64,000 bases of DNA from Pampus argenteus (lineage: Eukaryota > Chordata > Actinopteri > Scombriformes > Stromateidae): assembly GCA_036937835.1 (NCBI GenBank), contig CM072863.1, forward strand, positions 9,226,001 to 9,290,000, in the 5' to 3' direction. Each line of letters begins with the position of its first letter. Position 1 is the stretch's first letter. Both the position numbers and the translations under genes were made by a program. The notes beneath the pieces are model-generated. The model saw only the letters and a list, made by a program, of their open reading frames with translations, had not been told where the DNA came from and did no database searches. This document shows, one piece after another, positions 1 to 16,019 of this stretch.

Positions 1-43
1 AGAAATAATGACACTGATTACTGACACTCCTCTCCTCTCCTAG

Positions 44-3000
44 GTTCTCCTGGCAGAGCTAAAAGGTCGTGGAGAGTACTTTGCTGTGAAGGCTCTGAAG
101 AAAGATGTAGTGCTGATGGATGACGATGTGGAGTGCACTATGGTGGAGAAGAGAGTCTTGGCTTTAGCCTGGGAAAACCCCTTCCTCACACACCTTTACT
201 CCACCTTCCAGACCAAGGTAGGTCCCTCTCCACTTCAATAGTGCCTTTGGTCACGTTGTTTCTACTATGCATAACTAAATCATTACATACTGAAAGTGAA
301 ACTTATCTACAGGAGCATCTGTTCTTTGTGATGGAGTATCTGAATGGAGGAGACCTGATGTTTCATATTCAGGAGAAAGGGCGCTTTGAGCTGTACAGAG
401 CCACGTAAGTCAGACGTGTCACACAGACATAAAAACATACAGACGTGTTGGGAAAAAACATGAATCCTAGTATTGTTACTCAGCGTTCACACGCTCATGT
501 AGCTGTGTATACACACACATACAGAATCAATGACCTGATGAAAGGCAGATACCTGTAAAAGTTAGCTTTTGTTTACTCTCTGTGTCACTCTCTTTGTCTC
601 GCTCCGTGTTTTTTTCGTTTAGATAATATACTAAAACCTGATGGACTGGGGCTTGGCTAGCATACATTAGCTGCTGCTCACTAGCAGACTGGCCTTGTAA
701 AAACAAACATACTAGTAAAAGAAGATGCTCTAGTCCAAAAACTTTTGGCATCTCGAATCTCAAATTTACAATTTACAAACACAGAGATTTGAAACAAGCA
801 CAATTTATGCTCTGAAACTGATTTTTTTTTTTTTTTTAACAGCTGAAGGATAAACAAAAAAAAAGAAAAATAGCATGTTGAAGGTCTTTTTATTGTGTTA
901 TTGTCACAAATTTTAGAGTACAAATTCACAATTTTAGACCAGAAATCTATCTTGCAAGTGGTCAACAAAGACATGTACAGTATAGGTTTCAGTGCATGCA
1001 ATTTTGTGTAAGTTAGTTTTATTTTTTGAAAAATGAATGCTTTACCAGTTATCTCCTATGTTGAGAGACATTGATCTTACAGTTTAATCTGCTGCTACAT
1101 TTCCTGTAGTTAAAGTGGTGGCTGCGTCCTGAACCCATGAGATGACAGGAGTAGTTCTCCACTATGCAAACAGAGTTACCTGATCTTGTGTTGGCAACCA
1201 CTGAATGCTCCTCACTCAGTGACTGTATTCAGCCTAGATAGATAATTTACCCTTAGTGAGTGAGAAAGAAATACAATTGTCTGTTTCATCATCTTGCAGT
1301 GCATAATTTTTTAACAAAACATGGATTTGCATGTTTGTTTACATGTGGATACATGTCATAAATATGTTTGTGTGTTGGTGCACAAGCTGTCACACTGGGA
1401 TGGAAAATATCTCTTGGATTTGGTTATGCAATATTTTTTCCTTTGGCAGTGACTGAACTGCAGAGTTTCGAGTGACCTCTTTATCAGCACAAAGGTCCTG
1501 TTCTCCCAGCAGCGACTGCTAACCTGTTGACCCAGTGCAGTAGACAGTCTAGTTCGTCGTCTCAACTTTCCGTACATCGCAGAGATCATTTAATATTAAC
1601 TTACACCATACTTACACATACAATATGCAGACTTCATTTCATGCCGTTTCGTGTTTTTTGTGCATATATGTGCACATCCTGACGTGTTTTATTGGAGCTA
1701 CAGTATATTTATCAATATTAAATGAGAGATATTAGTATATAAACCTGATGACCTATTTAGTTCTTGTCAGTTGGTCATTTACAGTGAATGACTAGTTATT
1801 GTGTTTGAGCGGAGGCTACTTCATCTCCTCTATGGACTCAAACGTTTCACCTGACAGAGATGACAAGAGAAGCAGGTCAGAGATAGTCTAATCTTTCAGC
1901 TACCAGTGGCTCTCAAGTTTCACATTATGAGAGCATTATTCACCTGTCTCCTACTCCATACAAATGTCCTCTTCAATAATTCAGGCCTAAATGAGTCTGC
2001 AGTGACACAAGTGTTTAGCTGCCAACTCTGTAGTGACATAGCTGCAGTACAGACCTGTAGCTTTCCATCAGGGACGAGTGGCTAATATCTGTCTTTGCCA
2101 TCTTTGTCTTCTACTCTACAGGTTCTACTCTGCTGAGATCATCTGCGGTCTTCAGTTTTTACATTCCAAAGGGATCATCTACAGGTCAGAGCAAAGAAGC
2201 ACAATACATAAGGATGTACACTTACATGAGAATACTGGTTTATCCCAAATACCTAAAATAATAAAGTCTTCATATTATAGATGGCAATTTTATTGTTTTC
2301 TTGTCTTCTAGAAGACCACAGATTTCAGTTCAGTCGCAAGTGTGGTGTGAAAATGAACTTGCATAAACTCTACATTTGCTCAAGTTAGATAATCCCACAC
2401 GTTTTGACACCATGAAAGTTTTGCTATCATTGTGTGGTAATGCAGTTGTATGCAGGGACTGCTAAGAAAACTATCTCTGTGGGTGCAGTCCAAAAACAAA
2501 ATTCAGGAGAAAAACAAGTAAATGTGGACTGAAGCCAATGGTTGCCTTAAAATTAAACCTAACAATTTAAGATATGCTTTATAATTAGAAATATTAAGAA
2601 ATGCTATTTCTAATTAACAGGATAAACATGCAAAAACTGGCATTGTGCTAAAAAAAAGGCTGCTGTTCTAAGGCAATGAGTGTTAAAGATTTACAATTTG
2701 TTATATTTAAAATCAAAGTTAGTCTGCTGTGATTGTTTTTCTTCCAGAGATCTTAAGTTAGACAATGTAATGCTGGATCATGAGGGACACATAAAGATCG
2801 CCGACTTTGGCATGTGCAAGGAGAATGTGTTTGGAGAGCACCGCGCCACAACTTTCTGCGGTACTCCTGACTATATCGCTCCAGAGGTACAGCCTTTTTA
2901 AATTTAAGAGATGCTCTTTTGTTGTGTGTGCAATTGATTTGCATCTATCATTATGCATGCAGGAAAGTGTCAGTGTCTGCCTGGAGCAAGATATATTTAC

Positions 3001-3776
3001 AATGTGTTGTGTTTCAACTCAGATCTTGCTGGGACAGAAATACTCATTCTCAGTTGACTGGTGGTCATTTGGGGTGTTGCTGTATGAAATGCTGGTTGGA
3101 CAGTCGCCTTTCCACGGAGATGATGAGGATGAGTTATTTGAGTCCATCCGCATGGATACTCCCCACTATCCTCGCTGGATCAACAAAGAGGCCAAGGACC
3201 TGCTTGAGCGGGTCTGTTCCTTAGCTTTTATACAAAATCCATCTGTCACAGAACACCATGAAATCTGTTCAAATGCAATTGGATAATGTCAATGTCTGTT
3301 ACTGAAAAGGTGCTGTTTTTGAGATGTATTCATGTATCTCCTTTACTTACTGTCTTTGTCTCCCTGCAGTTGTTTGAGAGAGACCCTACACGCAGACTAG
3401 GAATCGTGGGTAATATCTGTATACACCCCTTCTTCAAGGCCATTAACTGGCAGGCCTTGGAGAAGAGGGAGATTGAACCCCCCTTCAAACCCAAAGTGGT
3501 ATGTCCCACACATAAATCAATGAGGTTGAAACTGTGATAAGACAATGAATTGTATGTTACATATGTCTATAATCTGAGTGTATTGGTTTTTTTTCTGATT
3601 TTTGCTTTGAATTACAGAAAGCACCAAATGATTGCAGCAACTTCGATCGGGAGTTCCTCAGTGAGAAGCCCCGTCTTTCTTACAGCGATAAGAACTTCAT
3701 CGATTCCATGGACCAGTCAGCGTTTGCTGGCTTTTCATTCATCAACCCCAAAATGGACCACCTTCTAGAAAAGTAA
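44..3776 (+). CDS. prkcd: Protein kinase C delta, 3' part (kinase domain and C-tail; 5' exons outside window)
   Basis: Diacylglycerol-activated Ser/Thr kinase of the novel PKC group. Coding exons read at 44-217, 313-404, 2122-2184, 2748-2886, 3023-3211, 3370-3498 and 3618-3776 (stop TAA); all junctions are GT-AG and in frame, giving 314 residues. Visible: the ATP-binding lysine in FAVKALKK (fragment residue 16), catalytic loop YRDLKLDN with Asp111 split over the exon 3/4 junction, DFG at 129-131, activation-loop TTFCGTPDYIAPE (Thr145), turn-motif Ser283 and hydrophobic motif FAGFSF (Ser302). Adding 362 to these numbers gives the human PKC-delta sites Lys378, Asp473, Thr507, Ser645 and Ser664, so the tail is full length without indels. 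The exon at 44 starts in phase 0 straight after an AG; the regulatory C1/C2 half and the glycine-rich loop lie to the left. Teleosts may have two delta copies; I cannot tell which this is. Confidence 0.96.
405..2747 (+). other. PRKCD long introns (405-2121 and 2185-2747)
   Basis: Two introns of about 1.7 kb and 0.56 kb separated by the 63-nt exon at 2122-2184. AT-rich with poly-A and poly-T runs near 823-870. I see no exon, RNA gene or clear transposon. A perfect octamer (ATTTGCAT) lies at 1324-1331; another is in the next intron at 2937-2944. Both are short enough to be chance. Confidence 0.6.
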
Positions 3777-4578
3777 CTGTTTTATGGACAGTCAGACTGG
3801 GGTTACATACCTATTGTTTACGGGACAGTTCACCTATGTGTCACATGGTTAAACTTGCAAATGAGTGAGCTGCTCCATGAGCAGTATATGTGTGACCCTA
3901 TTTTAAGCACAAATTATTCTCCTTGTAGAGATTAGAAGAGTAGAAATGGGCCCTTGTACTGTATATATTGATGTTATTGTGTTTGTGTGCATGTTTCTAG
4001 ATTGTGAAGGCCTGTATGAGTAATAATATTAGAGTGGGAGAAAATCCTCATATTCCACTTGACGTCACTGCTACCATCTGCAGCCATCTTGTGTCCCTTT
4101 TGGTAATATTCAACTCAACAAAAAAAATTAAGAAGAGTAAAAACAAACCTATAGGAATACATTGTACTGTATACTTCAAATGTAGATTGTTTGTGTGAAT
4201 GAGGTGACTGCATGTATATAAATCTCAGATCAACAGAAACCTATCTATCTTTAAATATAGCTTATTAATGAATGTTATCCGTTTTTGAAACATCTGATTG
4301 TTGCCTTTGACTGGATAAATCATGCCTTGCTGACAAATAACTTATGGTTGTGACGTTGTCTAAACAGTGCCATGTAAAGATCAAATAAAAAAAACTGTAT
4401 TGAAAGGTCCTCTGTAGATGGGGGCAGATAGTGTGCAAAAAATAATTAATGGTACGTGACTGTAAACATGAGTGGAAATGCTGTATATAGACGGTGTGTA
4501 TGTATATTGTTGTAACATGTATATTGGTTCGCTAAGGATGTACTTTTTTACTGTCTCCATCTTTTACATCTGATTAAA
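3777..4578 (+). other. PRKCD 3' UTR with two candidate poly(A) signals
   Basis: Non-coding run after the PRKCD stop. AATAAA is at 4384-4389 and ATTAAA at 4573-4578, so alternative 3' ends of about 0.63 and 0.82 kb are possible. A perfect palindromic CRE, TGACGTCA, sits at 4060-4067. Which signal is used cannot be told from sequence alone. Confidence 0.6.
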
Positions 4579-4991
4579 AACCATCAACTCCCGAGTCTGA
4601 TGTGCTGTTTTTGGAGTTTCTGGAGTTCATATTGTCCTCGTTTTCAAAAGGAAAGGGACTTTTTTTAGAGGTCAGGCCACTGCTTATCTGCGCATCAAGG
4701 TTACCTTGAGTCATCAGTTAGATGTTGTTACTGTTGTTTTTTAGTTTTTACATATGGATAGTCAGTTTAATTTTGTTTGTAGTGATGTAATTTAAGCTTA
4801 AAAGGGTTTTATTGTGTGATTTGATAACAGACAAAATGACCTTTTCTTGGAAAGAACTGACCTAATATTATCAGTAGGTTGGTGACAATATCTGGTCATT
4901 ACACAATGGGATATTTAAAATAAATCACCTTCCACTATACCTTACTCTTTGTACGACCATATCTTCCACAGATTACCAGAAGGGACAGTTT

Positions 4992-5004
4992 CGCCCTCTA
5001 GCGG
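4992..5004 (-). promoter_or_regulatory. CTCF-like core motif upstream of RFT1
   Basis: On the minus strand CCGCTAGAGGGCG matches the CTCF core CCASYAGRKGGCR at 12 of 13 positions; the one mismatch is G for A at position 3. It lies between the PRKCD 3' end and the RFT1 promoter. Motif match only. Confidence 0.5.
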
Positions 5005-5029
5005 CGCTGCGTTTAACGTAACGCTCTAC

Positions 5030-5037
5030 TGACGTCA
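5030..5037 (+). promoter_or_regulatory. Palindromic CRE (TGACGTCA) in RFT1 promoter
   Basis: Exact 8-bp cAMP-response element about 265 bp upstream of the RFT1 ATG, in the CpG-richer promoter stretch. Would bind CREB/ATF factors if active. Perfect copies are also at 4060-4067 and 50760-50767. Confidence 0.5.
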
Positions 5038-5170
5038 CCACGTAACGTGCGTGCGTACAATGTGTAAGGAAGTAGAAATCTAGCTTCTAACTTCTACTGC
5101 TGTCCAATAAATATCATCTCACATTTGCTGTGTTGTATTTTAGGCAGCCACGTTGACAGTTATCATATAT

Positions 5171-5246
5171 ATGATGGTTTGGCAGCCGCATCGTTGACTT
5201 TATAATGGATTTATTGTCCTTATCTGCGGTAGAAAGCAGCGGATAA
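5171..5246 (+). other. Two short upstream ORFs before RFT1
   Basis: 5171-5197 begins ATGATG and stops at TGA after 8 codons; 5205-5246 has 13 codons and stops at TAA. Both end before the RFT1 ATG at 5295. They matter only if transcription begins upstream of 5171, which the position of the promoter motifs (before 5060) makes plausible. Confidence 0.4.
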
Positions 5247-5294
5247 TCTGTCAAATTCACTAAGTTTCCAGCGAGACGGTGGAAGTTCAACAAC

Positions 5295-7933
5295 ATGAGC
5301 TCTCAAGATGTGCTGAAGGATGCGTCCACTCTCGCATCGTATAATGTGTTGCTACAGGTAAATGAATGAACACTATAACACCTGCATGCTCTTTTGTAGA
5401 TGTTAAACGATTAATATTGTTTATCCTGGCTTTATCTCAGGTGATGTTCCGTGTGCTCACCTTCTTGTTGAATGCATTCACTCTGCGGTTTGTTTCCAAA
5501 GAGCTGATTGGAGTTGTCAATGTAAGGTGAGCTGTCATATGAGCACAGTACAGTGAAGGCGAGAAGAAGCACAATGCCAGCACATTTCACTGCACCAGCT
5601 TCTGTAACAGTGATTTGTGTGTTGTCTTTTTGTATGTGCAGGCTTACATTGCTGTATTCCACTTTAGTATTTTTGTCCAGAGAGGCTTTCCGTAGAGCCT
5701 GTCTGAGTGGAGGATCAGGGACAAACCACAGCTGGAGACAAGTTATCAACCTGCTGTGGCTGACGTAAGTTAATTTAATGGGCAATTTCCCCATCTTTTT
5801 CCCCCCATCTATGCTACACTAGACAGATTAGAAAATTTAATGTATAGAGATATTTTGTAATTGTATTTCAAAAGGTAAAAAAAAAAAAAAAATCTGCTAA
5901 ATATCAATATTATATATTTATATAATATTAATATATTGATATGTAGCTGCAAATTGGAAGCTAACTTCAGCGTCATTATGTGCATTTGATGTTGTGTAAT
6001 GAGCTTGAATGTTTATCTCAGTACCTCTCTCACCTCTCAGCTTGCCTCTCGGTGTGTTATGGGCAGCCCTGCTGGCCTGTGTGTGGCTGTGGCTCCTGGA
6101 GGTCCCAGATCCTCAGACCGTTCCTTTCTACGGCCCTGCCGTGGTGTTGTTTGCCTTTGCAGGAGTGCAGGAGCTCCTGGCTGAGCCCCTCTGGGTCCTG
6201 GCTCAAGCTCACATGTTTGTGCGACTGAAGGTGGTCGCTGAGAGCTTAGCTATGATCGCTAAATGCAGTTTAACAGTAGTGCTGGTGGTGACTTCACGTG
6301 AATGGGGCCTTTACATCTTCGCTGCTGCTCATGTAAGAAATGAGTTGAAGTCTTCTGCATTATTTCTGTATATACTTTTTTCCACATTTAATTTTTTTTT
6401 CTTAGTTGGTGTACACAGGAGTCCTGGTGCTGTGCTATGCTGTTTACTTTCTTCGCTTCTTGGGGTCCAAAGAGGCGACCAAGAAGGGTTTTCCTCTGCA
6501 CAGTGTTGGAGATCTGCTGCCCCACAAATCTGATGGAAAGGTATGGTTTATCTCCTTAAATGAAATTGATAAGATGTGCTTTTTACCATAAAGGAACAAT
6601 AATGCTTATCTATTTTTTGTTTGTAGCCATTGCTTGATTGGACTTTGGCTCGGCTCACGTGGAGCTTCTTCAAGCAGTCCTTCCTGAAGCAGATCCTGAC
6701 GGAGGGCGAGCGTTATGTCATGACCTTCTTGAATGTCCTCAGCTTTGGAGACCAGGGTGTTTACGATATTGTGAATAATCTGGGCTCTATGGTGGCGCGC
6801 TTCATCTTCTTGCCGATTGAGGAGAGCTTCTACATCTTCTTTGCCAAAGTGTTGGAGAGAGGCCGTGATGTCAAAAGCCAAAAACAGGTCTGTGGCATGG
6901 GAATATCCACAAACACGTCGGTTTCATTTTATGCTGACCGTTTTGTCTATAGGAGGATGTTACTATAGCAGCAGAGGTCCTGGAGTGTCTGCTGAAACTG
7001 GTGCTGGTGATTGGTCTGATCATCGCAGTGTTTGGCTACGCCTACTCTCACTTGGCTCTGGACATTTATGGTGGTTCTCTGCTGAGCAGTGGGGCAGGTA
7101 AGGGAGCTACGACACAGTCACACGAAGCACAAATATTTTAAACAACAATATATGAAATTCTGTGTGGTTATCTTGGTCACAGCTATTTTTTTTTTTAAAG
7201 GTCCCACTTTGTTGCGATGCTACAGCTGCTATGTCCTCTTGCTAGCTGTAAATGGTGTAACCGAGTGTTTTGTATTTGCTGCTATGAGCCAAGAAGAGGT
7301 TGACAAGTAAGAATGTAGAAATACACAGCTTTACTTATTATACAGCATATGACATGTCAGTTAAAATGATATTTGTGGTTTTCAGGTATAACCTGGTGAT
7401 GCTGGCTCTGTCGGTGTCATTCCTGCTCCTGTCCTACATGCTGACATGGTGGGCAGGGGGTGTTGGCTTCATACTGGCCAACTGCCTCAACATGGGCCTC
7501 CGCATCTTACACAGCCTGCTTTACATACATCGCTACTTCCAGTCCAGTCCATGCAAACCTCTGCGAGGCCTTTTGCCTTCCCCGCTCCTATTGCTGGCAC
7601 TGGCTGTCAGTGCAGTTTTCACATCAGTTTCTGAGGTACTAGAAAAATTTGTTTTTAAAATCTCTACTCATGTTTTAATTCTAAATATTGGCATTACATT
7701 GCAGTTTTATTTAAAATAATCTGTCAAGTGGTCCTTATTTAAGCTTCTCTATTCTGTGGTTTCAGGGTGTTTTCTGCTGTGACAGCGGCTGGTTGCTACG
7801 CCTCGTCCATATCGGCGTGGGAGCAGTGTGTCTGCTCTGCGTGCTTGTAGCTGTTCTTCTCACAGAGACTAGGCTTATTCAGTTTGTGAGGACTCAGCTT
7901 TTGCCTCAGTACAGAAAAAAACGTGTAAATTAG
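5295..7933 (+). CDS. rft1: RFT1 homologue, ER N-glycosylation multi-pass membrane protein
   Basis: ER membrane protein required for N-glycan assembly at the step of Man5GlcNAc2-PP-dolichol; whether it is itself the flippase is disputed. It belongs to the MOP/MurJ-like superfamily. Ten coding exons: 5295-5357, 5441-5526, 5642-5764, 6041-6332, 6406-6540, 6627-6887, 6953-7097, 7201-7306, 7386-7635 and 7766-7933 (TAG). All junctions are GT-AG and in frame, giving 542 residues against 541 in human. Many hydrophobic membrane segments are evident. Best conserved blocks are LTWSFFKQSFLKQILTEGER, the FLNVLSFGDQGVYDIVNNLG stretch and the VNGVTECF segment. SREAFRRACLSGG contains Arg67, the residue altered in one form of human RFT1-CDG. 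The start ATG gives an N-terminus of the usual length. All introns are under 300 bp; intron 3 holds an AT-rich inverted repeat (5901-5942). Confidence 0.97.
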
Positions 7934-8254
7934 ATGGGAAATTATTTGACTGGACTGGAAACCCTCTTCTCCTCAACAGCAGCTAAAGAGCTACTGATTG
8001 ACAGGCTGCATGCCAGCAACCAGTGAACAGCTTTTTCCAATGGACCTGGCATACAAGTGTGTGAATGTGTGTGTATGAGTGTGTGTATGCGTGGGATGTT
8101 GATATGTTTTCACTGGACCATTCCTGTGTCGGTACATACAAGTATGAATGAACACTTTATATTTATTCATCTAGTTGTGTATGAAAAACTGATGAATGTA
8201 TTTTATGGAAACGGTTGAGTTTGTTACAGGCAATAGATTGTCCTAACTAATAAA
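7934..8254 (+). other. RFT1 3' UTR and poly(A) signal
   Basis: AATAAA at 8249-8254 lies about 320 bp after the stop and is the likely cleavage signal. A TGATTGACAG word (PBX-MEIS composite consensus) is at 7995-8004; chance is a sufficient explanation. Confidence 0.65.
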
Positions 8255-9341
8255 AAAAATAATTCATATTTGTGGTGTTAATTATTAATCGAATGAAAAA
8301 GTATGAATTCATAGCCCAAAAAGCTACCTCACTAAACTCACTGATCTGTGTGTGTAAATATTGTCAAAACTACCATTTTGGAGGATATCAAATGCTTTTA
8401 GGGTTATTTTAAGTCACTTATTTCAGTAAATTCAAAGTAAAGTACAGCTAAAAACTGAATGTATAGTTGTATTTGATAATATATAAAAAAAATAACATGA
8501 CATGACTTAAAATTAGAGAAGTTTAATTAAACTTGTGTAAATAATGGGCACTTTTATTAAATTTGATCAATTTCAATTTGGGATAATAAACCAATCAGGT
8601 GTTACATCTGATACATCTGAAGTTTAGTTTATTTATATCATCGAGGTTGAAGTTTAGGGACAATTTCATATTGTGTTTATACACTCTTTGATACTTTTAA
8701 TCATTTATATTTTATTTTTTGAGAATGAGAGAGTAAACGGGTTGGATTTCTGCAGTTAAATAAGATGTTCTGTGAAGCCTTTTCTGGTTATTTGTTGGTC
8801 CTTCATCTGTACTAAATCTACACTGAGTTTAGGATCCCTAAGGGCTGAATAATGATGTTACAGAAAATGAGCAGGAAGGGGTGGAAACAGCATTCCTTTG
8901 AAGTTGGACAATGCTTACTTTTATGTTCTTTTAGCTTTGGACATATGCTTGTACATGAATCCGGCATGACGTAAAGTTTGTTTGAAGGTTTGATGTCTTG
9001 AAACAAACAGCTTTTCTGACTCATATCTTTTGAACTTTGAGCCCAATTTGCTTCACCTGCAAGTTAACAGTGCTGTTTGCAAGTGGTGGTTTGACTGCTG
9101 TAGGGAAGGGTAGGATACTTCATTTGTCATATTGTTGCCTACTCTGTAATTTATTTAGACAACTGTTATATTAACTGAATAAACTCTAGCAGTGACCTCA
9201 TCATTTTTAACGACGCAGCACAGAAGATAAAAACCAAAGGCAGAGAGACAGAAAATAGGAGGAGCATGTATAACTCACTACGTCATATATTTGTCTCAAG
9301 AACAGATTTATTGTTCACTAGAGAATCACTGCCAGTGTGTG
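8255..9341. other. RFT1-MUSTN1 intergenic region
   Basis: AT-rich spacer with no gene seen. The last 250 bp is probably the MUSTN1 proximal promoter: CRE/AP-1-like words TGACCTCA (about 9193-9200) and TACGTCA (about 9279-9285) are present. AP-1 control of mammalian MUSTN1 has been reported; any link to these words is inference. Confidence 0.45.
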
Positions 9342-9350
9342 TATATATAT
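9342..9350 (+). promoter_or_regulatory. TATA box of MUSTN1
   Basis: TATATATAT followed by GGG, 62 bp before the MUSTN1 ATG. A start site about 30 bp downstream would leave a roughly 40-nt 5' leader. A TATA promoter suits a tissue-restricted gene, unlike the TATA-less look of the RFT1 and RUVBL1/EEFSEC promoters. Confidence 0.55.
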
Positions 9351-9411
9351 GGGCTGGACCAACAGACAGCTGCCAGAAAGAGAGGGAACTTCTCACCATA
9401 ACTCAACCAAC

Positions 9412-9672
9412 ATGTCTCAAGTAAGGCCACAGTTTTGAGGTTTGAGATAAGATGACATTTCCTCATATTGTTGACTTTCTGTACACATGGAGGTGTAACT
9501 TGTACTTTTTTTCCTTCCTACTGCCCTTCAGCCAGGTCAGGAAGAGGATGAACAACTGCAACGCCCTCAAGTGAGAGAAGAGGACCTCGCTGAAGCAAAG
9601 AATAAGCTGGGTACAAGTGGACAAATGAAGAGCAAGACTTTTGAAGTTATGGAGGAGTGTGGTGAGAGCGAG

Positions 9673-9713
<41 letters not shown>

Positions 9714-10145
9714 CTACAGTATATATATATGGTTTGGTGTAAGTTTATCTTGTAGATGAAACAGAAAGAAAACAGTACTTTTCTTTCTGTATCTGTTTAA
9801 GCTAAGATCACATTATTATTGCAGTGAGTTTGTGTGTGGGGTGTTTCTCATGATGCACAAGTTTCCACTCCATATACAGAGAGGAAAGGAGGGCTGAAAT
9901 CATGGGAGGCTCTAGTCAGTGTGCTCTCCCAACCAGCAGGATAAAATGTTCGTATTAATAAAGAGCATATCTGCAGCCTTACGTAACGCCTTCTCTCTGC
10001 CTCATTATCAGTGAAATATTTTAAATGTTGTTTTGCTTCCTTTGCAGAGAAAATGGGTAAAGCTGCCCCTTCTGTGTTCAGCGGGGCGAGGTCAGGAGGC
10101 GAGACAGCTTTGAACATGCGCTCAGCTAAACCAATCAGGAAGTAG
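9412..10145 (+). CDS. mustn1: Musculoskeletal embryonic nuclear protein 1 (Mustang)
   Basis: Small nuclear protein of developing and regenerating muscle and skeleton; molecular activity is not established. Three coding exons: 9412-9420 (only MSQ), 9532-9661 and 10048-10145 (TAG), giving 78 residues against 82 in human. Family signatures: MSQ start, VREEDLAEAKNKL, MKSKTFEVMEEC, and EKMGKAAPSVFSGARSGGET. The basic C-terminus ends KPIRK and lacks the mammalian SVFG-type end. The nine-base first coding exon makes the gene easy to miss by ORF scanning. It lies between RFT1 and RUVBL1 and converges with RUVBL1. Intron 2 contains a long CA microsatellite directly after the splice donor. Confidence 0.9.
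9676..9712. repeat. (CA)n microsatellite in MUSTN1 intron 2
   Basis: About 18 uninterrupted AC units starting 15 bp inside the intron, so close to the donor that length changes could influence splicing (inference). Confidence 0.95.
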
Positions 10146-10877
10146 CAGGACATCTCGCATGACCACCATGATTGGACACCTGTTGCACATTAGTGATAGG
10201 TTGTTTTCTTGCTGTATATCATTGCATCCTGTTGTTTGTCATTTTTGCACTCAAAAGTCTTGTTTTAGCGTGTTTAACTTTTATGAAGTTGATAATTACC
10301 TTGTTTACAAATCTGAGAATTTCTATGGACTAGTGAGACAGTCTTTAATTTTAAAATAGATAATTTAGGTTTTTTGCTATTATTAATGCACCAGCATTCA
10401 CCCAGTTTCATGGTGTGGAGTAATAATAAAGGAACACGCATCATCGTACAATGTGGCAAGTGATACATTTTAACATTCAAAAAACCTCTGAAACATCATG
10501 TGCTTTTATTTGCTTGTCTGACAAAATAACAAAATAATTTGGTTTGTACATTTGTACTGTGATGTAAAAATCTGCTAAAAATGTAGCACTTCAATAATAA
10601 GCAATAATAAAAAAAACCTGAGTCAAATTGTGTTTTTTTCCTTTTTTATTCCAAAATTATTTTCATTAACAAACGGAATGAATAAAAATCAATTAGAACA
10701 AATCTACTACAGTAAATTAGGCATAAGTAAGGACGCTACGATGAGCCATGGTGGAGAGAGAAAAGATGCAAAGAAACACAGCATGGAACGAGGATGGAGA
10801 ATTAAAGTGAACCATGTAACAACTGGCTGATAACAGCAGCCCTGGGAGTTGTAAAAGAAAAAGCAAGGGATCCAGTT
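10146..10877. other. Convergent 3' ends of MUSTN1 (+) and RUVBL1 (-)
   Basis: Plus-strand AATAAA at 10425-10430 is the probable MUSTN1 signal; a second is at 10606-10611. On the minus strand AATAAA is at 10645-10650, about 230 bp past the RUVBL1 stop; another minus-strand copy is at 10504-10509. If the outer signals are used, the two 3' UTRs overlap antisense by 100-200 bp. Confidence 0.55.

Positions 10878-16019
<5,142 letters not shown>

Larger units (their letters stand above)
4579..5294 (+). promoter_or_regulatory. PRKCD-RFT1 spacer with RFT1 promoter
   Basis: The left part (4579-4970) is AT-rich with no visible feature. The part from about 4980 is CpG-richer and contains a CTCF-like core, a perfect CRE and several ACGT/CGTAACG words within 100 bp, as expected of a housekeeping promoter. 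The RFT1 start codon at 5295 follows. The transcription start is not determined. Confidence 0.6.

Noticed and set aside
133..408. Open frame starting at ATG 133 over PRKCD
   Set aside because: It reads through the intron at 218-312 and starts out of frame with the first exon; the kinase reading frame enters at 44 from an upstream exon.
5432..5794. 120-codon minus-strand open frame
   Set aside because: Antisense shadow of RFT1 exons 2-3, which are strongly supported by homology and splice sites.
7995..8004. TGATTGACAG (PBX-MEIS composite)
   Set aside because: A 10-mer is expected about once in ten such windows, and it lies in the RFT1 3' UTR.
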